Below, in pieces: positions 9,874 through 18,446 of a stretch of DNA of 64,000 nt. A program made the translations under genes and the position numbers. This stretch comes from Cupriavidus necator N-1. GTDB lineage: Bacteria; Pseudomonadota; Gammaproteobacteria; Burkholderiales; Burkholderiaceae. The stretch lies in contig NC_015727.1 of assembly GCF_000219215.1 (NCBI RefSeq), positions 248,001 through 312,000 of the forward strand, read 5' to 3'. Below the pieces are notes generated by a model that did no database searches, was not told the DNA's origin, and was given only the letters and a program-made list of their open reading frames with translations. The first letter of the stretch is position 1. Every line of letters starts with the position of its first letter.

Positions 9874-10518
9874 TCACGCCGGTGGAACGAACGTGACGGA
9901 GGTTCCTGCGACGCCACGCAGGCAGAAAGTAATAATGGACGTGGCCTGACTCTGCATTGGGACGCCCGCCAACGCTGCTTCGCTGCTCAAGGGAGCGACG
10001 AGGCCCTCGAAAAGGCACCCGACGATACAGTCTGCCGAGGCAGTCGAATCCTGTTCGGGAAACTCGCCTGCAGCAATGCCCTGTTCAATGATGGTGCGAA
10101 ACACCCGCGAGAGCGCACGGTGATAGGTCAGCCTCGCTGCCTCGACCTCCGGTTCAACCGGTTCGGCCACCAACGCGTGCGCCAGCCGCCGGCCACGCAA
10201 GGCCCGGCTCGCGAAAGTCCACGCTGCAATGCCCAGCCGGTCGCAAGCGGTGCCGTCTCGCATGGCGATGCCGGCCACGACATCAACTTCCCGCTGTGCC
10301 GTGAATTTGACGACCTCGACAAGCAGTTCGGTCTTAGACGGGAAATACCGATACAGCGTCCCAATCGCTAGGCCAGCCGCCTCCGCGATCGCCGTCATCT
10401 GGGCCTCCCTGAACCCCGACTGCGCGATGAGGGTGCGTGCGGCCTTCAGGATAAGGGGATGCTTGTCGGCGCCCCGTCGACGAAGGCGTACCCTGGGAGA
10501 AGTCAGTAGATCATGCAT
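9874..10518 (-). CDS. TetR/AcrR family transcriptional regulator
   Basis: 214 residues from the ATG at 10518; a longer form could begin at 10578, but the first 20 residues there are low-complexity basic sequence. The TetR DNA-binding domain begins at KHPLILKAARTLIAQSGF and includes the helix-turn-helix AIAEAAGLAIGTLYRYFPSK; the rest is an unclassified helical ligand domain. It lies upstream of the acyl-CoA synthetase on the same strand, with a perfect palindrome between them. It probably senses an acyl-CoA or a related acid. Confidence 0.87.
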   Translation of the reverse strand: MHDLLTSPRVRLRRRGADKHPLILKAARTLIAQSGFREAQMTAIAEAAGLAIGTLYRYFPSKTELLVEVVKFTAQREVDVVAGIAMRDGTACDRLGIAAWTFASRALRGRRLAHALVAEPVEPEVEAARLTYHRALSRVFRTIIEQGIAAGEFPEQDSTASADCIVGCLFEGLVAPLSSEAALAGVPMQSQATSIITFCLRGVAGTSVTFVPPA

Positions 10519-10645
10519 CTCAGTCCGCTTGCCTAGGGCCCTTCCCCGCCTTGAACGCGTGGGCACCTTTGCGGCCAATTATGCCACGCCCGGCCGGGCC
10601 GACATGCTAGCGCCGCGCAACCACCGGCACACGTCCGCGCACAAA

Positions 10646-10661
10646 TGTCCCGCATATGACA
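10646..10661. promoter_or_regulatory. TGTC-N8-GACA palindrome, site 4
   Basis: TGTCCCGCATATGACA, 94 bp upstream of the start of the broken second tannase gene; same consensus as sites 1-3. Confidence 0.5.
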
Positions 10662-10754
10662 GTTGTCCTGCACTTCAATGTCTAGCCTTTGCCAAAAAGG
10701 GGCTACCGAACCGAGTAGGGTGCATCCCTGCTCACGACATCTGAGGAGACTACT

Positions 10755-11015
10755 GTGCGCCGTACCGAAATATCGCGTTCGTTGTTCCTGTCTGTAGGTT
10801 GTGCCGCCGTCATCGGCAGTCTTGCCGGTTGCGGCGGATCCGACGAAGGCAAGGGCGCGGCAGCGCCACCGCCGTCGGACAGCACCTCCATGGCAACCCC
10901 GCAGGCCCAACGGACTACTACACGAAGGTCGTGGCTCAAGCTGGGGGGCAGGCGGAAGCGGACAAGTTCGTCGAGTACTTCACGGCGCCGGGTGTGAATC
11001 ACTGCGTGGAACAGC
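10755..11015 (+). pseudogene. tannase/feruloyl esterase remnant (signal peptide joined to C-terminal tail)
   Basis: A GTG at 10755 behind GAGGAG starts a lipoprotein signal (SLAGCGGS). After about 45 codons the frame changes and the tail GPTDYYTKVVAQAGG...DKFVEYFTAPGVNHC follows, which resembles the C-terminal catalytic-His region (HC of the CS-D-HC set) of tannases. The whole middle of the enzyme is missing and the end abuts an IS5-type fragment. Site 4 still sits upstream. This is a decayed paralogue of the gene at the left edge. Confidence 0.65.
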
Positions 11016-11340
11016 CAAGCTTCAGGAATGCTTCGTGAATATCAGCCCGACGCTCGAAGCGAATGCGAAGACGACGGAGTTTGTGGAACCACGCATGAGT
11101 GCGTTCGACCACCCAGTTTCGCCCGCCCCGACAGCTCGCACCGACGACGAATCGACGGCCGCTCGTGAGAAATCGAGTTGGCCGGCCTCGCGCAGCTTCG
11201 CGAGCAGCAACTCATGTAGTCGGACCCATACGCCCGCCCTCTGCCAGTCGCGCAAACACTGCCAGAAGGTCGGGCCAGAACCAAATCCCAATGCGTGTCT
11301 GAATGCCGTGGGCGCGCTGGGCACGTACCCACACAGGCTT
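11016..11340 (-). pseudogene. IS5-family transposase remnant
   Basis: On the minus strand, an N-terminal part with GFGSGPTFWQCLRDWQRAG and AAVDSSSVRAVGAG (first Asp of the DDE set) is joined, with loss of the centre and a frame change, to VVERTHAWFHKLRRLRIRFE (the Glu region) and its C-terminal tail. This is a deleted IS5-like element. It abuts the tannase remnant and may have caused or accompanied its loss. Confidence 0.7.
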
Positions 11341-11359
11341 GGCGCCGGCCCCGAGCCGC

Positions 11360-12664
11360 TCAGGGCAGCGTCACATCGAAGCAACCGTGCGCTGCAGCGA
11401 CGCCGGCCAGTCGTTGCGCTATCCAGTCGATCCCGTCCGGCGGTCCTGCAAAGTTGCCGGTTCCGTGCTCAAGCCCGATGAGCCCTTTGAACGTCACGTC
11501 GGCGCCGCGCGAGCACCAGCTGCTAAACAGCAATTGTCCCAGCGCGAACGGAACGACCTGGTCCGCGGTGCCGTGATAGATGAAGGCGGGTGCTCCCGGA
11601 ACCTTGGTGCCGAGCAAAGAGGCCTTGAATCGCTGCTGCCATTGGGAGTCGGAGAGGGCATTTGGTTGCGTCACGTCGGCCGCCGATGTGGTTCCATACG
11701 CTGTGAGGTATTTGTCGAAGCACGACGTGCGGACGTCTTGCATGACTTGGCGACCGAAGTCAGTGAGACGCCCATCGAGGTTCAATTCGGGGAACGCATG
11801 GTCGAGACCGGAGAGGGCGGCAAGGCCGAATCCGGCTCCCGCGGTGGGGTTGCCGTTCAAGTGGTTGACCTCCACCAGCATGTCGGTCGGCACGCCGCCG
11901 ACCAGCGCGCCGCGGAAGTTCAGTTCTGGCGCATAGGTTGGTTGCAGTTCTGCGACCCAGCCGGCCGCCTGCCCGCCTTGAGAGTAGCCGACGACACCGA
12001 CGGGCGCGCCCGCGGGCACGCCCGCGCCGGGCAGTCGTTGCGCAGCCCGCAAGGCGTCGAGGCCGTTGTATCCCTCGGACCGGCCGACCAGGTACGACGT
12101 CAGACCCGGTGTGCCCTGGCCCTCGTAGTCGGTCAGGACGACCGAGATGCCGCGAGCCAGCAATTGCTGGGTTGTTCCGGATTCGTAATCGAGCCCATCG
12201 GGCGAAGCGCTCGTGACGCCGAACTGCCTGGACGGTGCACATTGATCACCAGTCCCGCGTGTCCCGGGCGTCATGACCACGAGGGGCTGACCGGCCGCGC
12301 GGAGTAGCGGCGTGGCGACAACGCCGGTCACGGCAACCGGCTTGCCCGAGGCGGTCGACGAAAGATACATGATCTGCTGTATGAGCGCATTCGGGAAAAG
12401 CGGCGCGGTGATCGTGCGGGTTCGAATCACGTCACCGGGCTTGCCGGGCGGCAGGGGATTCGGCGGCACGTAGAAGTAGTCCTGCGGAATGATCTGGGCC
12501 GATGACGCCGTGACGACGCCAATGGAAAGCGCGACCATCAGAAAGGCAGCCCTGCAACCGCGCCACCCTTTGCGGTGCCCGGAAGACGCCGCCCTTGCTA
12601 GGTCCGCCGTCCCGGATGCCGCTCCGACGTTGACGTCGTCGCACTTCGCTTTGCCTACTTTCAT
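11360..12664 (-). CDS. secreted lipase, LIP family (alpha/beta hydrolase)
   Basis: 434 residues from the ATG at 12664, which has AAGGAGACAGAC upstream. A long basic N-region followed by the hydrophobic stretch AAFLMVALSIGVVTASSAQ (about residues 40-58) indicates a signal peptide with cleavage near Ala-Gln. The body matches secretory lipases: TPGTRGTGDQCAPS, the nucleophile elbow GYSQGG with S228, FIYHGTADQVVPF (Asp region) and a late EHGTGN (His). It should hydrolyse triacylglycerols or other esters outside the cytoplasm. Its neighbours are remnants and a repeat, so no operon is evident. Confidence 0.85.
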   Translation of the reverse strand: MKVGKAKCDDVNVGAASGTADLARAASSGHRKGWRGCRAAFLMVALSIGVVTASSAQIIPQDYFYVPPNPLPPGKPGDVIRTRTITAPLFPNALIQQIMYLSSTASGKPVAVTGVVATPLLRAAGQPLVVMTPGTRGTGDQCAPSRQFGVTSASPDGLDYESGTTQQLLARGISVVLTDYEGQGTPGLTSYLVGRSEGYNGLDALRAAQRLPGAGVPAGAPVGVVGYSQGGQAAGWVAELQPTYAPELNFRGALVGGVPTDMLVEVNHLNGNPTAGAGFGLAALSGLDHAFPELNLDGRLTDFGRQVMQDVRTSCFDKYLTAYGTTSAADVTQPNALSDSQWQQRFKASLLGTKVPGAPAFIYHGTADQVVPFALGQLLFSSWCSRGADVTFKGLIGLEHGTGNFAGPPDGIDWIAQRLAGVAAAHGCFDVTLP

Positions 12665-12809
12665 GTCTGTCTCCTTGCGCCGGCCATGACCGGCAAGACG
12701 CTGTGAATGAAGCGTCAAAAGTTGAAGCCGTTAAGCAAGATGGCGCGCGCCAAACTGTCCGCAGTGCAGTTTGGCAACGAGTTTGACGCCGGATTGTCCT
12801 TGCGACGAC

Positions 12810-12878
12810 AATCCTGGGGTTTTGCCTTGTGGGGGCTTACCCGAATCTGTGCAATGAACGCCGAGTTCGCCACCGTCG
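12810..12878. repeat. dispersed repeat, copy 2 (69 bp)
   Basis: Second copy of the repeat at 1021-1089, same orientation, about 8 mismatches. Here it lies outside any intact gene. Confidence 0.6.
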
Positions 12879-13009
12879 TTCCCCATCCCGCTGCGGGCGT
12901 CATGTTGGCGCGGTCCCGCGCGGCGCATCGGAACGAGCTCAATTCCATCCCGTGGCTTCTGCTCCGATTTCTCGAGCAAGCACGCGGACGCCTTCAACGC
13001 CGCACGCGT

Positions 13010-13085
13010 TTGATGTCCAACGGCACTGAGCTTGCGGTGGCAAGCGTGCCGCCGATGTTGCCAGTTCCAATGATCCGAATTTCAT
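13010..13085 (-). pseudogene. N-terminal fragment of an NADP-binding (F420-reductase-like) oxidoreductase
   Basis: An ATG at 13085 with a GGAGGG upstream is followed, after what looks like a one-base deletion, by EIRIIGTGNIGGTLA, the glycine-rich dinucleotide-binding start of NADP-dependent F420-reductase-like or pyrroline-carboxylate-reductase-like proteins. The frame is lost after about 25 codons. Confidence 0.4.
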
Positions 13086-13133
13086 TACATGACCCTCCGG
13101 CTTTTTCAAAAGCGGCTTTGCTGCGCCTTGCTG

Positions 13134-13679
13134 TCAAGCCGCTGGCACATCGAAGACAAAGCAGGTGGTGGTCGCATGAGCGTAGAGCTTGCCTTTCGCA
13201 TCTTCGACACGCGCCTCCGCAGTCGCTATCTGACGACCCGAGTGGACAACCGTGGCGACCCCGCGCAACGGACCGGTCTTGTGAGAAGCCGCCCGCACAA
13301 TATTGATGCTAAGTTCGGCCGTCGTGTAGGAACGCCGGGCTGGCAGCATAGTTTGCACTGAGCAGCCAAGCGCTGAGTCCAGAAGCGTGGCAAACCAGCC
13401 CCCGTGCACCGTCCCCAGTGGGTTGTAATGCTGCCGCAGCGGGATGCCTTGAAACACGGCGCGGCCGTTGTCCACTTCCAGCAACGTCATGTTCATGGTT
13501 TCGTTCATGGGTGGATATGGCAATTGGCCAGACATCATGGCCTCGAGAATCTCTAGCCCGCTCTTGCCGGCGACCTGATCGATTCGGGCGAGGCCAGGCG
13601 CTCCACCGCCTTTACGTATGCGCTGCTTTGCGTCTGACTGCTGGCTTATCCAAACAAGTGATTCTTGATTGTTTTCCAT
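13134..13679 (-). CDS. PaaI-like hotdog-fold thioesterase
   Basis: 181 residues from the ATG at 13679, preceded by TTGGAGACATCG. The hotdog signature is clear: HYNPLGTVHGGWFATLLDSALGCSVQTMLP, in which the HGG motif and the following Asp are usual for PaaI/YdiI-type acyl-CoA thioesterases; a beta-strand GVATVVHSGRQIATAEARVED follows. It hydrolyses acyl-CoA esters. It lies 29 bp downstream of the DHA2 exporter gene on the same strand and may be co-transcribed with it. Confidence 0.87.
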   Translation of the reverse strand: MENNQESLVWISQQSDAKQRIRKGGGAPGLARIDQVAGKSGLEILEAMMSGQLPYPPMNETMNMTLLEVDNGRAVFQGIPLRQHYNPLGTVHGGWFATLLDSALGCSVQTMLPARRSYTTAELSINIVRAASHKTGPLRGVATVVHSGRQIATAEARVEDAKGKLYAHATTTCFVFDVPAA

Positions 13680-13708
13680 CGATGTCTCCAACACGGTATG
13701 CGCGAATT

Positions 13709-15184
13709 TCACGCTGTGGCTTCTGGACTGGACCCGGCGTCACGGGTTTTGGTTTTGGCGATGGCTGCGGACAACGTGTTGACGGGCAGACACAAGGCTG
13801 CGGTCACCAGTGCCAAGCTCATATGGCACAGGTAGACTGCATTGAAGTCGGCACGCTGCAAACCGGTACTGCCGAGCAGCAGTACCGTGAGGGCGACCCC
13901 CATGACTGAACCAATTTGCCGTATCGCCTGGTTGATAGCACCGCCGACAGCGTAATGGTCTGCGGGTAAGCGGCTGACTGCAGCGCCCGCCAGCGACGGC
14001 AACACCATGCCCACGCCGACCCCACTGAGCAGCATGCCCGGCAGCCACTGCGAGAGATAAGCGGGTTCAATTCCTGGCACCAGCAAGAACCACAGTGCAC
14101 TGGTCGCGTAGAGCAGGCTGCCCGCCACTAACAGCGGGCGATGGCCGTGCCGACTCGCGATTCGACCTGACATGGCGGCGACCGGGATCACCAGCAGCGG
14201 CCCCGGCGTTATGGCAAGACCCGCCAGTGGCAGCGAGTAGTGCCAGATTGAACTCATGTAGAAAAAGAAGGCGAAAAACATCATCGAAAACGCGATGCCG
14301 AAACTCAACGTTGCGAGATTGGCGTAACGGTAAGCTCGGTTGCGAAATAAGGCCAAGTCCACCAGCGGTGAAGTGGCGACCCGAGCCCAAGCCACAAATC
14401 CGACTATGCTCATTAACCCGACGCCCGCAACACCCAGCAGTTCATGGCGTGACCAGGCAGGCGACTCCGATTGCACAATGGATAGTGCCAAGGCGCCAGT
14501 ACCAACAATCAATAGGCTCATACCGAACAGATCCAGTGGGCGAGTGCTGGCTTGCTGCTTTGTCTCGGTGAGCAGTGTTGCGCCGCGCCACATTGCAACA
14601 ATGCCCAAAGGCAAGTTCAGGTAGAAAGCCCATTGCCAGCCGACCGATGCGATCACGAATGCCCCGAGGCTGGGGCCCACCGCTGCAGCCAGGGCACCGA
14701 CCGCTCCCCATAGACTGATAGCCACAGCACGCTTGCTTGTCGGAAACGCCGCCAGCACGAGCGAGAGAGATGCGGGTGTCAACAATGCGGCGCCTATGGC
14801 CTGCAGTACTCTTGCCGCAACGAGCCACCCTACGCTAACTGCTAAACCACATGCAACGGACGCCGCCAGAAATAGCCCAACACCGCCCAGGAATATCTTC
14901 TTGCGCCCATGCTTATCAGCCAATCCGCCAGACGGGATGAGTGTTGCAGCATAGGCGACGGTGTAGGCATTGAGAACCCAGGAGAGGTCTGCCGCAGTTG
15001 CGTGAGGAAAACCCGCGCGTAAGGCGCTGAAGGCCGCGAACAGCATCGTGCCGTCCATTGAGACAAGAAACACCGCAACGCTGGCCACCCAGAACACCGG
15101 CCACGGTGATGCGGGGTGCGCATTTTGTAGAGCCAGAGCAACGCTGGCAGAGAGCGCGGTTGCGGGGCGGTCAGGATTGGTCAT
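13709..15184 (-). CDS. MFS transporter, DHA2 (EmrB/QacA-like, 14-TM) exporter
   Basis: 491 residues from the ATG at 15184 (GGAAGAG upstream). About 14 hydrophobic spans. Motif A occurs as GGLADKHGRKKIFL between spans 2 and 3; the first span reads FLVSMDGTMLFAAF (motif D1-like), and motif C-like glycines follow in GAVGALAAAVGPSLGAF. This is the drug:H+ antiporter-2 type, inner membrane. Downstream is the thioesterase; the SDR lies 80 bp upstream, also on the minus strand. Substrate unknown. Confidence 0.88.
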   Translation of the reverse strand: MTNPDRPATALSASVALALQNAHPASPWPVFWVASVAVFLVSMDGTMLFAAFSALRAGFPHATAADLSWVLNAYTVAYAATLIPSGGLADKHGRKKIFLGGVGLFLAASVACGLAVSVGWLVAARVLQAIGAALLTPASLSLVLAAFPTSKRAVAISLWGAVGALAAAVGPSLGAFVIASVGWQWAFYLNLPLGIVAMWRGATLLTETKQQASTRPLDLFGMSLLIVGTGALALSIVQSESPAWSRHELLGVAGVGLMSIVGFVAWARVATSPLVDLALFRNRAYRYANLATLSFGIAFSMMFFAFFFYMSSIWHYSLPLAGLAITPGPLLVIPVAAMSGRIASRHGHRPLLVAGSLLYATSALWFLLVPGIEPAYLSQWLPGMLLSGVGVGMVLPSLAGAAVSRLPADHYAVGGAINQAIRQIGSVMGVALTVLLLGSTGLQRADFNAVYLCHMSLALVTAALCLPVNTLSAAIAKTKTRDAGSSPEATA

Positions 15185-15264
15185 GGGGCTCTTCCGAATA
15201 TCGGTGTGCACGGATCCCTCTGGACAAAGCTTTTTCGCTCGTGAGGTGAGAGCAGAGATCGATT

Positions 15265-16071
15265 TCAGGAGAGTCCAAATGTCTTCCTCAGACTTGCGTC
15301 GACCGGGCCTGCAGGCATGAAACGGCGCAGTTTGCTCAGCAGATAGGCTTGGCCTTTCGGAGGACGTCGCATTCCCCATGCACCCACGGCGGCATCGACA
15401 ATCGTGGTTGCGACACCATCGGGGTCCGGTGCGTCCTTGACGTTTTTCTGAATGGCTTGGAGAACGATGTTGCGCTCATCGTCATAAGCTGAGATCTTGG
15501 AAGCCGCATGGGGCGCGTTGGTATCCAGGCCGGTCTTGGTGAAGGAAGGTTCGACCAGCACCACGCGGATCCCGAATTTGCGCACTTCATGGTCCAAGGT
15601 CTCGGACATCCCTTCAACGGCATGCTTGGATGCCGAATAGAGCCCCATGTACGGAGCCGGAAGAAAGCCGAGCACCGAACTGATGTTCACAATTCTTCCC
15701 GAACGTTGCGCGCGCATGTGCGGCAGAACGGCTTGGGTTGTGCGCAGGATGCCAAAAACGTTGGTGTCGAACAGCGACTGGGCTTCGGCAATCGACGTTT
15801 CTTCGGTCGAGCCGAGCAGGGTCACGCCTGCACTGTTGACCAGCACGTCGATGCGTTTGGCGTGAGCGATGATGGCCTGGATTCCATGTTGAACCGACGC
15901 TTCATCACGGATGTCCATCTCGACCAGTTCAACACCCGATATCGGCTGCGCTTTTGCGGAGTTGCGCACAGTGCCGAATACCCGGTAGCCTTGCTGGGCA
16001 AACTTCGCGGCGGTGGCGCGGCCGATGCCCGATGACACGCCGGTAATCACGACAACTTTGGAATTCGACAC
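15265..16071 (-). CDS. SDR-family oxidoreductase
   Basis: 268 residues from a GTG at 16071, preferred because AAAGGAACTGCC precedes it; an upstream start at 16152 has no such site. Classical SDR: TGVSSGIG near the N-terminus, VNSAGVTLLG, NISSVLGFLPAPYMGLYSASK (Ser, Tyr, Lys of the catalytic set). VEPSFTKTGLD is the loop after the active site. The long C-terminus with a basic SKLRRFMPAG segment resembles 'oxidoreductases' often paired with efflux genes. Substrate unknown. Confidence 0.85.
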   Translation of the reverse strand: MSNSKVVVITGVSSGIGRATAAKFAQQGYRVFGTVRNSAKAQPISGVELVEMDIRDEASVQHGIQAIIAHAKRIDVLVNSAGVTLLGSTEETSIAEAQSLFDTNVFGILRTTQAVLPHMRAQRSGRIVNISSVLGFLPAPYMGLYSASKHAVEGMSETLDHEVRKFGIRVVLVEPSFTKTGLDTNAPHAASKISAYDDERNIVLQAIQKNVKDAPDPDGVATTIVDAAVGAWGMRRPPKGQAYLLSKLRRFMPAGPVDASLRKTFGLS

Positions 16072-16181
16072 GGCAGTTCCTTTCTGTATGCGGGAATTGA
16101 GATGGCGGCAGTTCAGCTTTACCGATGAGGCCTGCTTGATGAGCGACCTCATTCATTCCGGTTCATGAGAGGCACAGGGCG

Positions 16182-17660
16182 CTATTGGGCGAACTCTGGC
16201 GGCTTGGTTGCCACGACGGCGGATTCATCGGGTTGCCAACCACCACCGAGCGCCTTGAATGCCGAGACCGCAGCGCGTGCCGCTTCCGTTTGTGCCTGCG
16301 CTCGCGCGTCCGATGCGCGCAGCAGGCTTTCGTCGGCTTGCAGGACTTCGATCAGGCTGACGACGCCTTTCTGGTAGGCGGCAAACGAAGCATTTCTCGC
16401 GCGATTGAGCGAATCCACGCCTTGCGCGAGCACGGCCGCTTGCTCCTCGCGCTTGACCAGGGCGGAGAAAGCGTCTTCCACGTCCTCTGTTGCGCGCAGC
16501 ACGGCGAGCCGGTACGCGGCGAGCATCTCAGCCTCTTGACCCTTGGCCTGATCGATTTGCGCGTTGATGCGGCCGAAGTCGAACAGGCGCCAGCGCAGAC
16601 CGAGCACGCCGGCAAATTGACTTGCGCCGCTGCCGAACAGACTTCCGGCGCCCACCGACGTTGCGCTGCCAAGGAGCCCGCTGAGCGAGAACTTCGGGTA
16701 GTACTCCGCAATGGCGACGCCGATTCGTGCGTTGGAGGCCGCAAGGCGCCGCTCGGCGACGATGAGGTCGGGACGGCGCCTCAGCAATTCGCCAGGCGAT
16801 CCGCTGATCGCAATCTGCGGAGCGGCCGGGACATCACCGCCTTGCGCAAGCTCGGCTCGGTGCGTGCCAGGCAGCGAGCCCAGCATCACGTCTAGCGCGT
16901 TCATTGCCGCATCCAGGCCGGCTTCAAGCTGAGGGATCGACGCACGAACCTGAGCGAGCGCGCCTTCGGCCTGCCTGACTTGAAGTTCAGCGGCCAGGCC
17001 CTTGCCGTACAGCAGTTTGATGGTGGAGAGCAATTCCTCTTGCGTCTGTACCTGGTGGCGGGCCACCTTCAGGCGCGTCTGCAAGCCGCGGATGGTGATG
17101 TAGATATCGGCAGTCTGTGCGGCCACGGCCAGCCGTGTGGCGACTGCGCCCGCCTGGGAGGCTTGGTAATCGGCAAGTGCCGCCTCGCGGCCACGGCGCA
17201 GGCCGCCGAATACGTCCAACTCCCAGCTTGCGTTGACATCGGCCTCAAAAGCGCTGCCGTAGCGATCGAAGCCGGGCCTCGAATTCAAGACGCGGCCCAA
17301 AGGGGTTTCGACGGACTGATACACACGCGCGGCCTGGCCAGTGATATTTCCGGAGGGCAGCAACGCGGCATTGGCAGCGCCCAAGCCCGCACGGGCTTGC
17401 GTGACGCGGGCGAAGGCCTGTGCAAGGTCCAGGTTCTGTTCCAGTGCGATCTGCACGAACCGCGTGAGTTGCGGATCGCCAAAGCCAGCCCACCATGCGG
17501 ACAGATCGGCTTCGGCATTGGCAATGCGCTGCTCAACGGCGGCCTGGCCCTGGAATCGTTCGGAAACCGGCATATCGGGCTTCACATAGTCTGGGCCGAC
17601 GGCACAACCGGTTGCCAGGCTGGCAACGAAGAGGGCCGCAAGGGAGCGCTTTGGCAACAT
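16182..17660 (-). CDS. RND efflux outer-membrane lipoprotein, NodT/OprM family
   Basis: 492 residues from the ATG at 17660 (GGAAGAACCC upstream). Lipobox LATGCAVGPDYVKP at the N-terminus, then two outer-membrane-factor repeats typical of TolC/OprM-type channels, with long heptad-like helices rich in Ala and Gln. FGDPQLTRFVQIALEQNLDL and GVVSLIEVLQADESLLRA are the conserved repeat segments. It forms the outer-membrane duct of the RND pump encoded divergently across the TetR gene. Operator A lies 24 bp upstream of its start. Confidence 0.92.
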   Translation of the reverse strand: MLPKRSLAALFVASLATGCAVGPDYVKPDMPVSERFQGQAAVEQRIANAEADLSAWWAGFGDPQLTRFVQIALEQNLDLAQAFARVTQARAGLGAANAALLPSGNITGQAARVYQSVETPLGRVLNSRPGFDRYGSAFEADVNASWELDVFGGLRRGREAALADYQASQAGAVATRLAVAAQTADIYITIRGLQTRLKVARHQVQTQEELLSTIKLLYGKGLAAELQVRQAEGALAQVRASIPQLEAGLDAAMNALDVMLGSLPGTHRAELAQGGDVPAAPQIAISGSPGELLRRRPDLIVAERRLAASNARIGVAIAEYYPKFSLSGLLGSATSVGAGSLFGSGASQFAGVLGLRWRLFDFGRINAQIDQAKGQEAEMLAAYRLAVLRATEDVEDAFSALVKREEQAAVLAQGVDSLNRARNASFAAYQKGVVSLIEVLQADESLLRASDARAQAQTEAARAAVSAFKALGGGWQPDESAVVATKPPEFAQ

Positions 17661-17683
17661 GGGTTCTTCCATCTGAATCTCAA

Positions 17684-17707
17684 GTGACTATAGTACAAAA
17701 TGGTCAC
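17684..17707. promoter_or_regulatory. operator A of the RND system
   Basis: 24-bp inverted repeat with arms GTGAC and GTCAC and an inner TAT...AAAATG. It matches operator B at 18379-18402 in nearly all positions. It lies between the outer-membrane factor and TetR starts. Confidence 0.7.
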
Positions 17708-17746
17708 AAGTTGTTCAACTATCGCGACTCGCGTAAGCTGGAGCCC

Positions 17747-18361
17747 ATGAAGACCACCCCTTACCCCGTTCCCGCCCGCGGCCCGGCGGACCATGACGTG
17801 CGAGACCAGATCGTCGCTGCCGCCACCGAGCACTTCAGCCGCTACGGCTACGAGAAGACCGCCGTTTCCGATCTGGCCAAGGCCATTGGTTATTCCAAGG
17901 CTTACATCTACAAGTTCTTCGAGTCCAAGCAGGCCATTGGCGAGATGATTTGCGCCAACTGCCTGCGCGAGATCGAGGCCGACGTGAGTGCCGCCCTGGC
18001 CGAGGCCGACTCCCCGCCGGAGAAGCTCCGGCGCATGTTCAAAGCCTTGACGGAGGCCAGCCTCCGGTTGTTTTCCCACGACCGCAAGCTGTACGAGATC
18101 GCCGCCTCGGCAGCGACTGAGCGCTGGCAAGCGGTGATCGCCTACGAAGAGCGCATCCAGAAGGTGCTGCGCGATGTGCTGCAGGAAGGTCGGGAGACGG
18201 GAGACTTCGAGCGCAAGACGCCGTTGGACGAGGCCACGACGGCCATCTACCTTGTCATGCGCCCGTACCTGAATCCGTTGCTTTTGCAGCACAGCTTTGA
18301 CTACACGGAAAGTGCGCCCGGGCTGCTCTCCAGCCTCGTGCTTCGGAGTCTTTCCCCCTGA
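17747..18361 (+). CDS. TetR/AcrR family repressor of RND efflux
   Basis: 204 residues from the ATG at 17747. The N-terminal domain reads DQIVAAATEHFSRYGYEKTAVSDLAKAIGYSKAYIYKFFESK, a full TetR helix-turn-helix. It sits between the divergent outer-membrane-factor gene and the adaptor/pump operon, and identical operators flank it on both sides, so it likely represses all three transcripts including its own. The inducer is probably a pump substrate. Confidence 0.9.
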   Translation: MKTTPYPVPARGPADHDVRDQIVAAATEHFSRYGYEKTAVSDLAKAIGYSKAYIYKFFESKQAIGEMICANCLREIEADVSAALAEADSPPEKLRRMFKALTEASLRLFSHDRKLYEIAASAATERWQAVIAYEERIQKVLRDVLQEGRETGDFERKTPLDEATTAIYLVMRPYLNPLLLQHSFDYTESAPGLLSSLVLRSLSP

Positions 18362-18378
18362 CGCGCGGATTTCTCTTT

Positions 18379-18402
18379 GTGACTATTGACTAAAATGGTC
18401 AC
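18379..18402. promoter_or_regulatory. operator B of the RND system
   Basis: GTGAC...GTCAC inverted repeat with the same spacing and inner bases as operator A, 45 bp upstream of the adaptor ATG. It contains a TTGACT that could be a -35 element. Confidence 0.7.
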
Positions 18403-18446
18403 ACGAACCAGAATGAAAGCCAGATCATCCTGTCGATGGGGCTTTC

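Larger units (their letters stand above)
12665..13133. other. gene-poor stretch with repeat copy 2 and an oxidoreductase fragment
   Basis: Holds dispersed repeat copy 2 (12810-12878) and a frameshifted start of a GTGNIGG-type NADP-binding protein (13010-13085). I see no intact gene. Confidence 0.5.
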
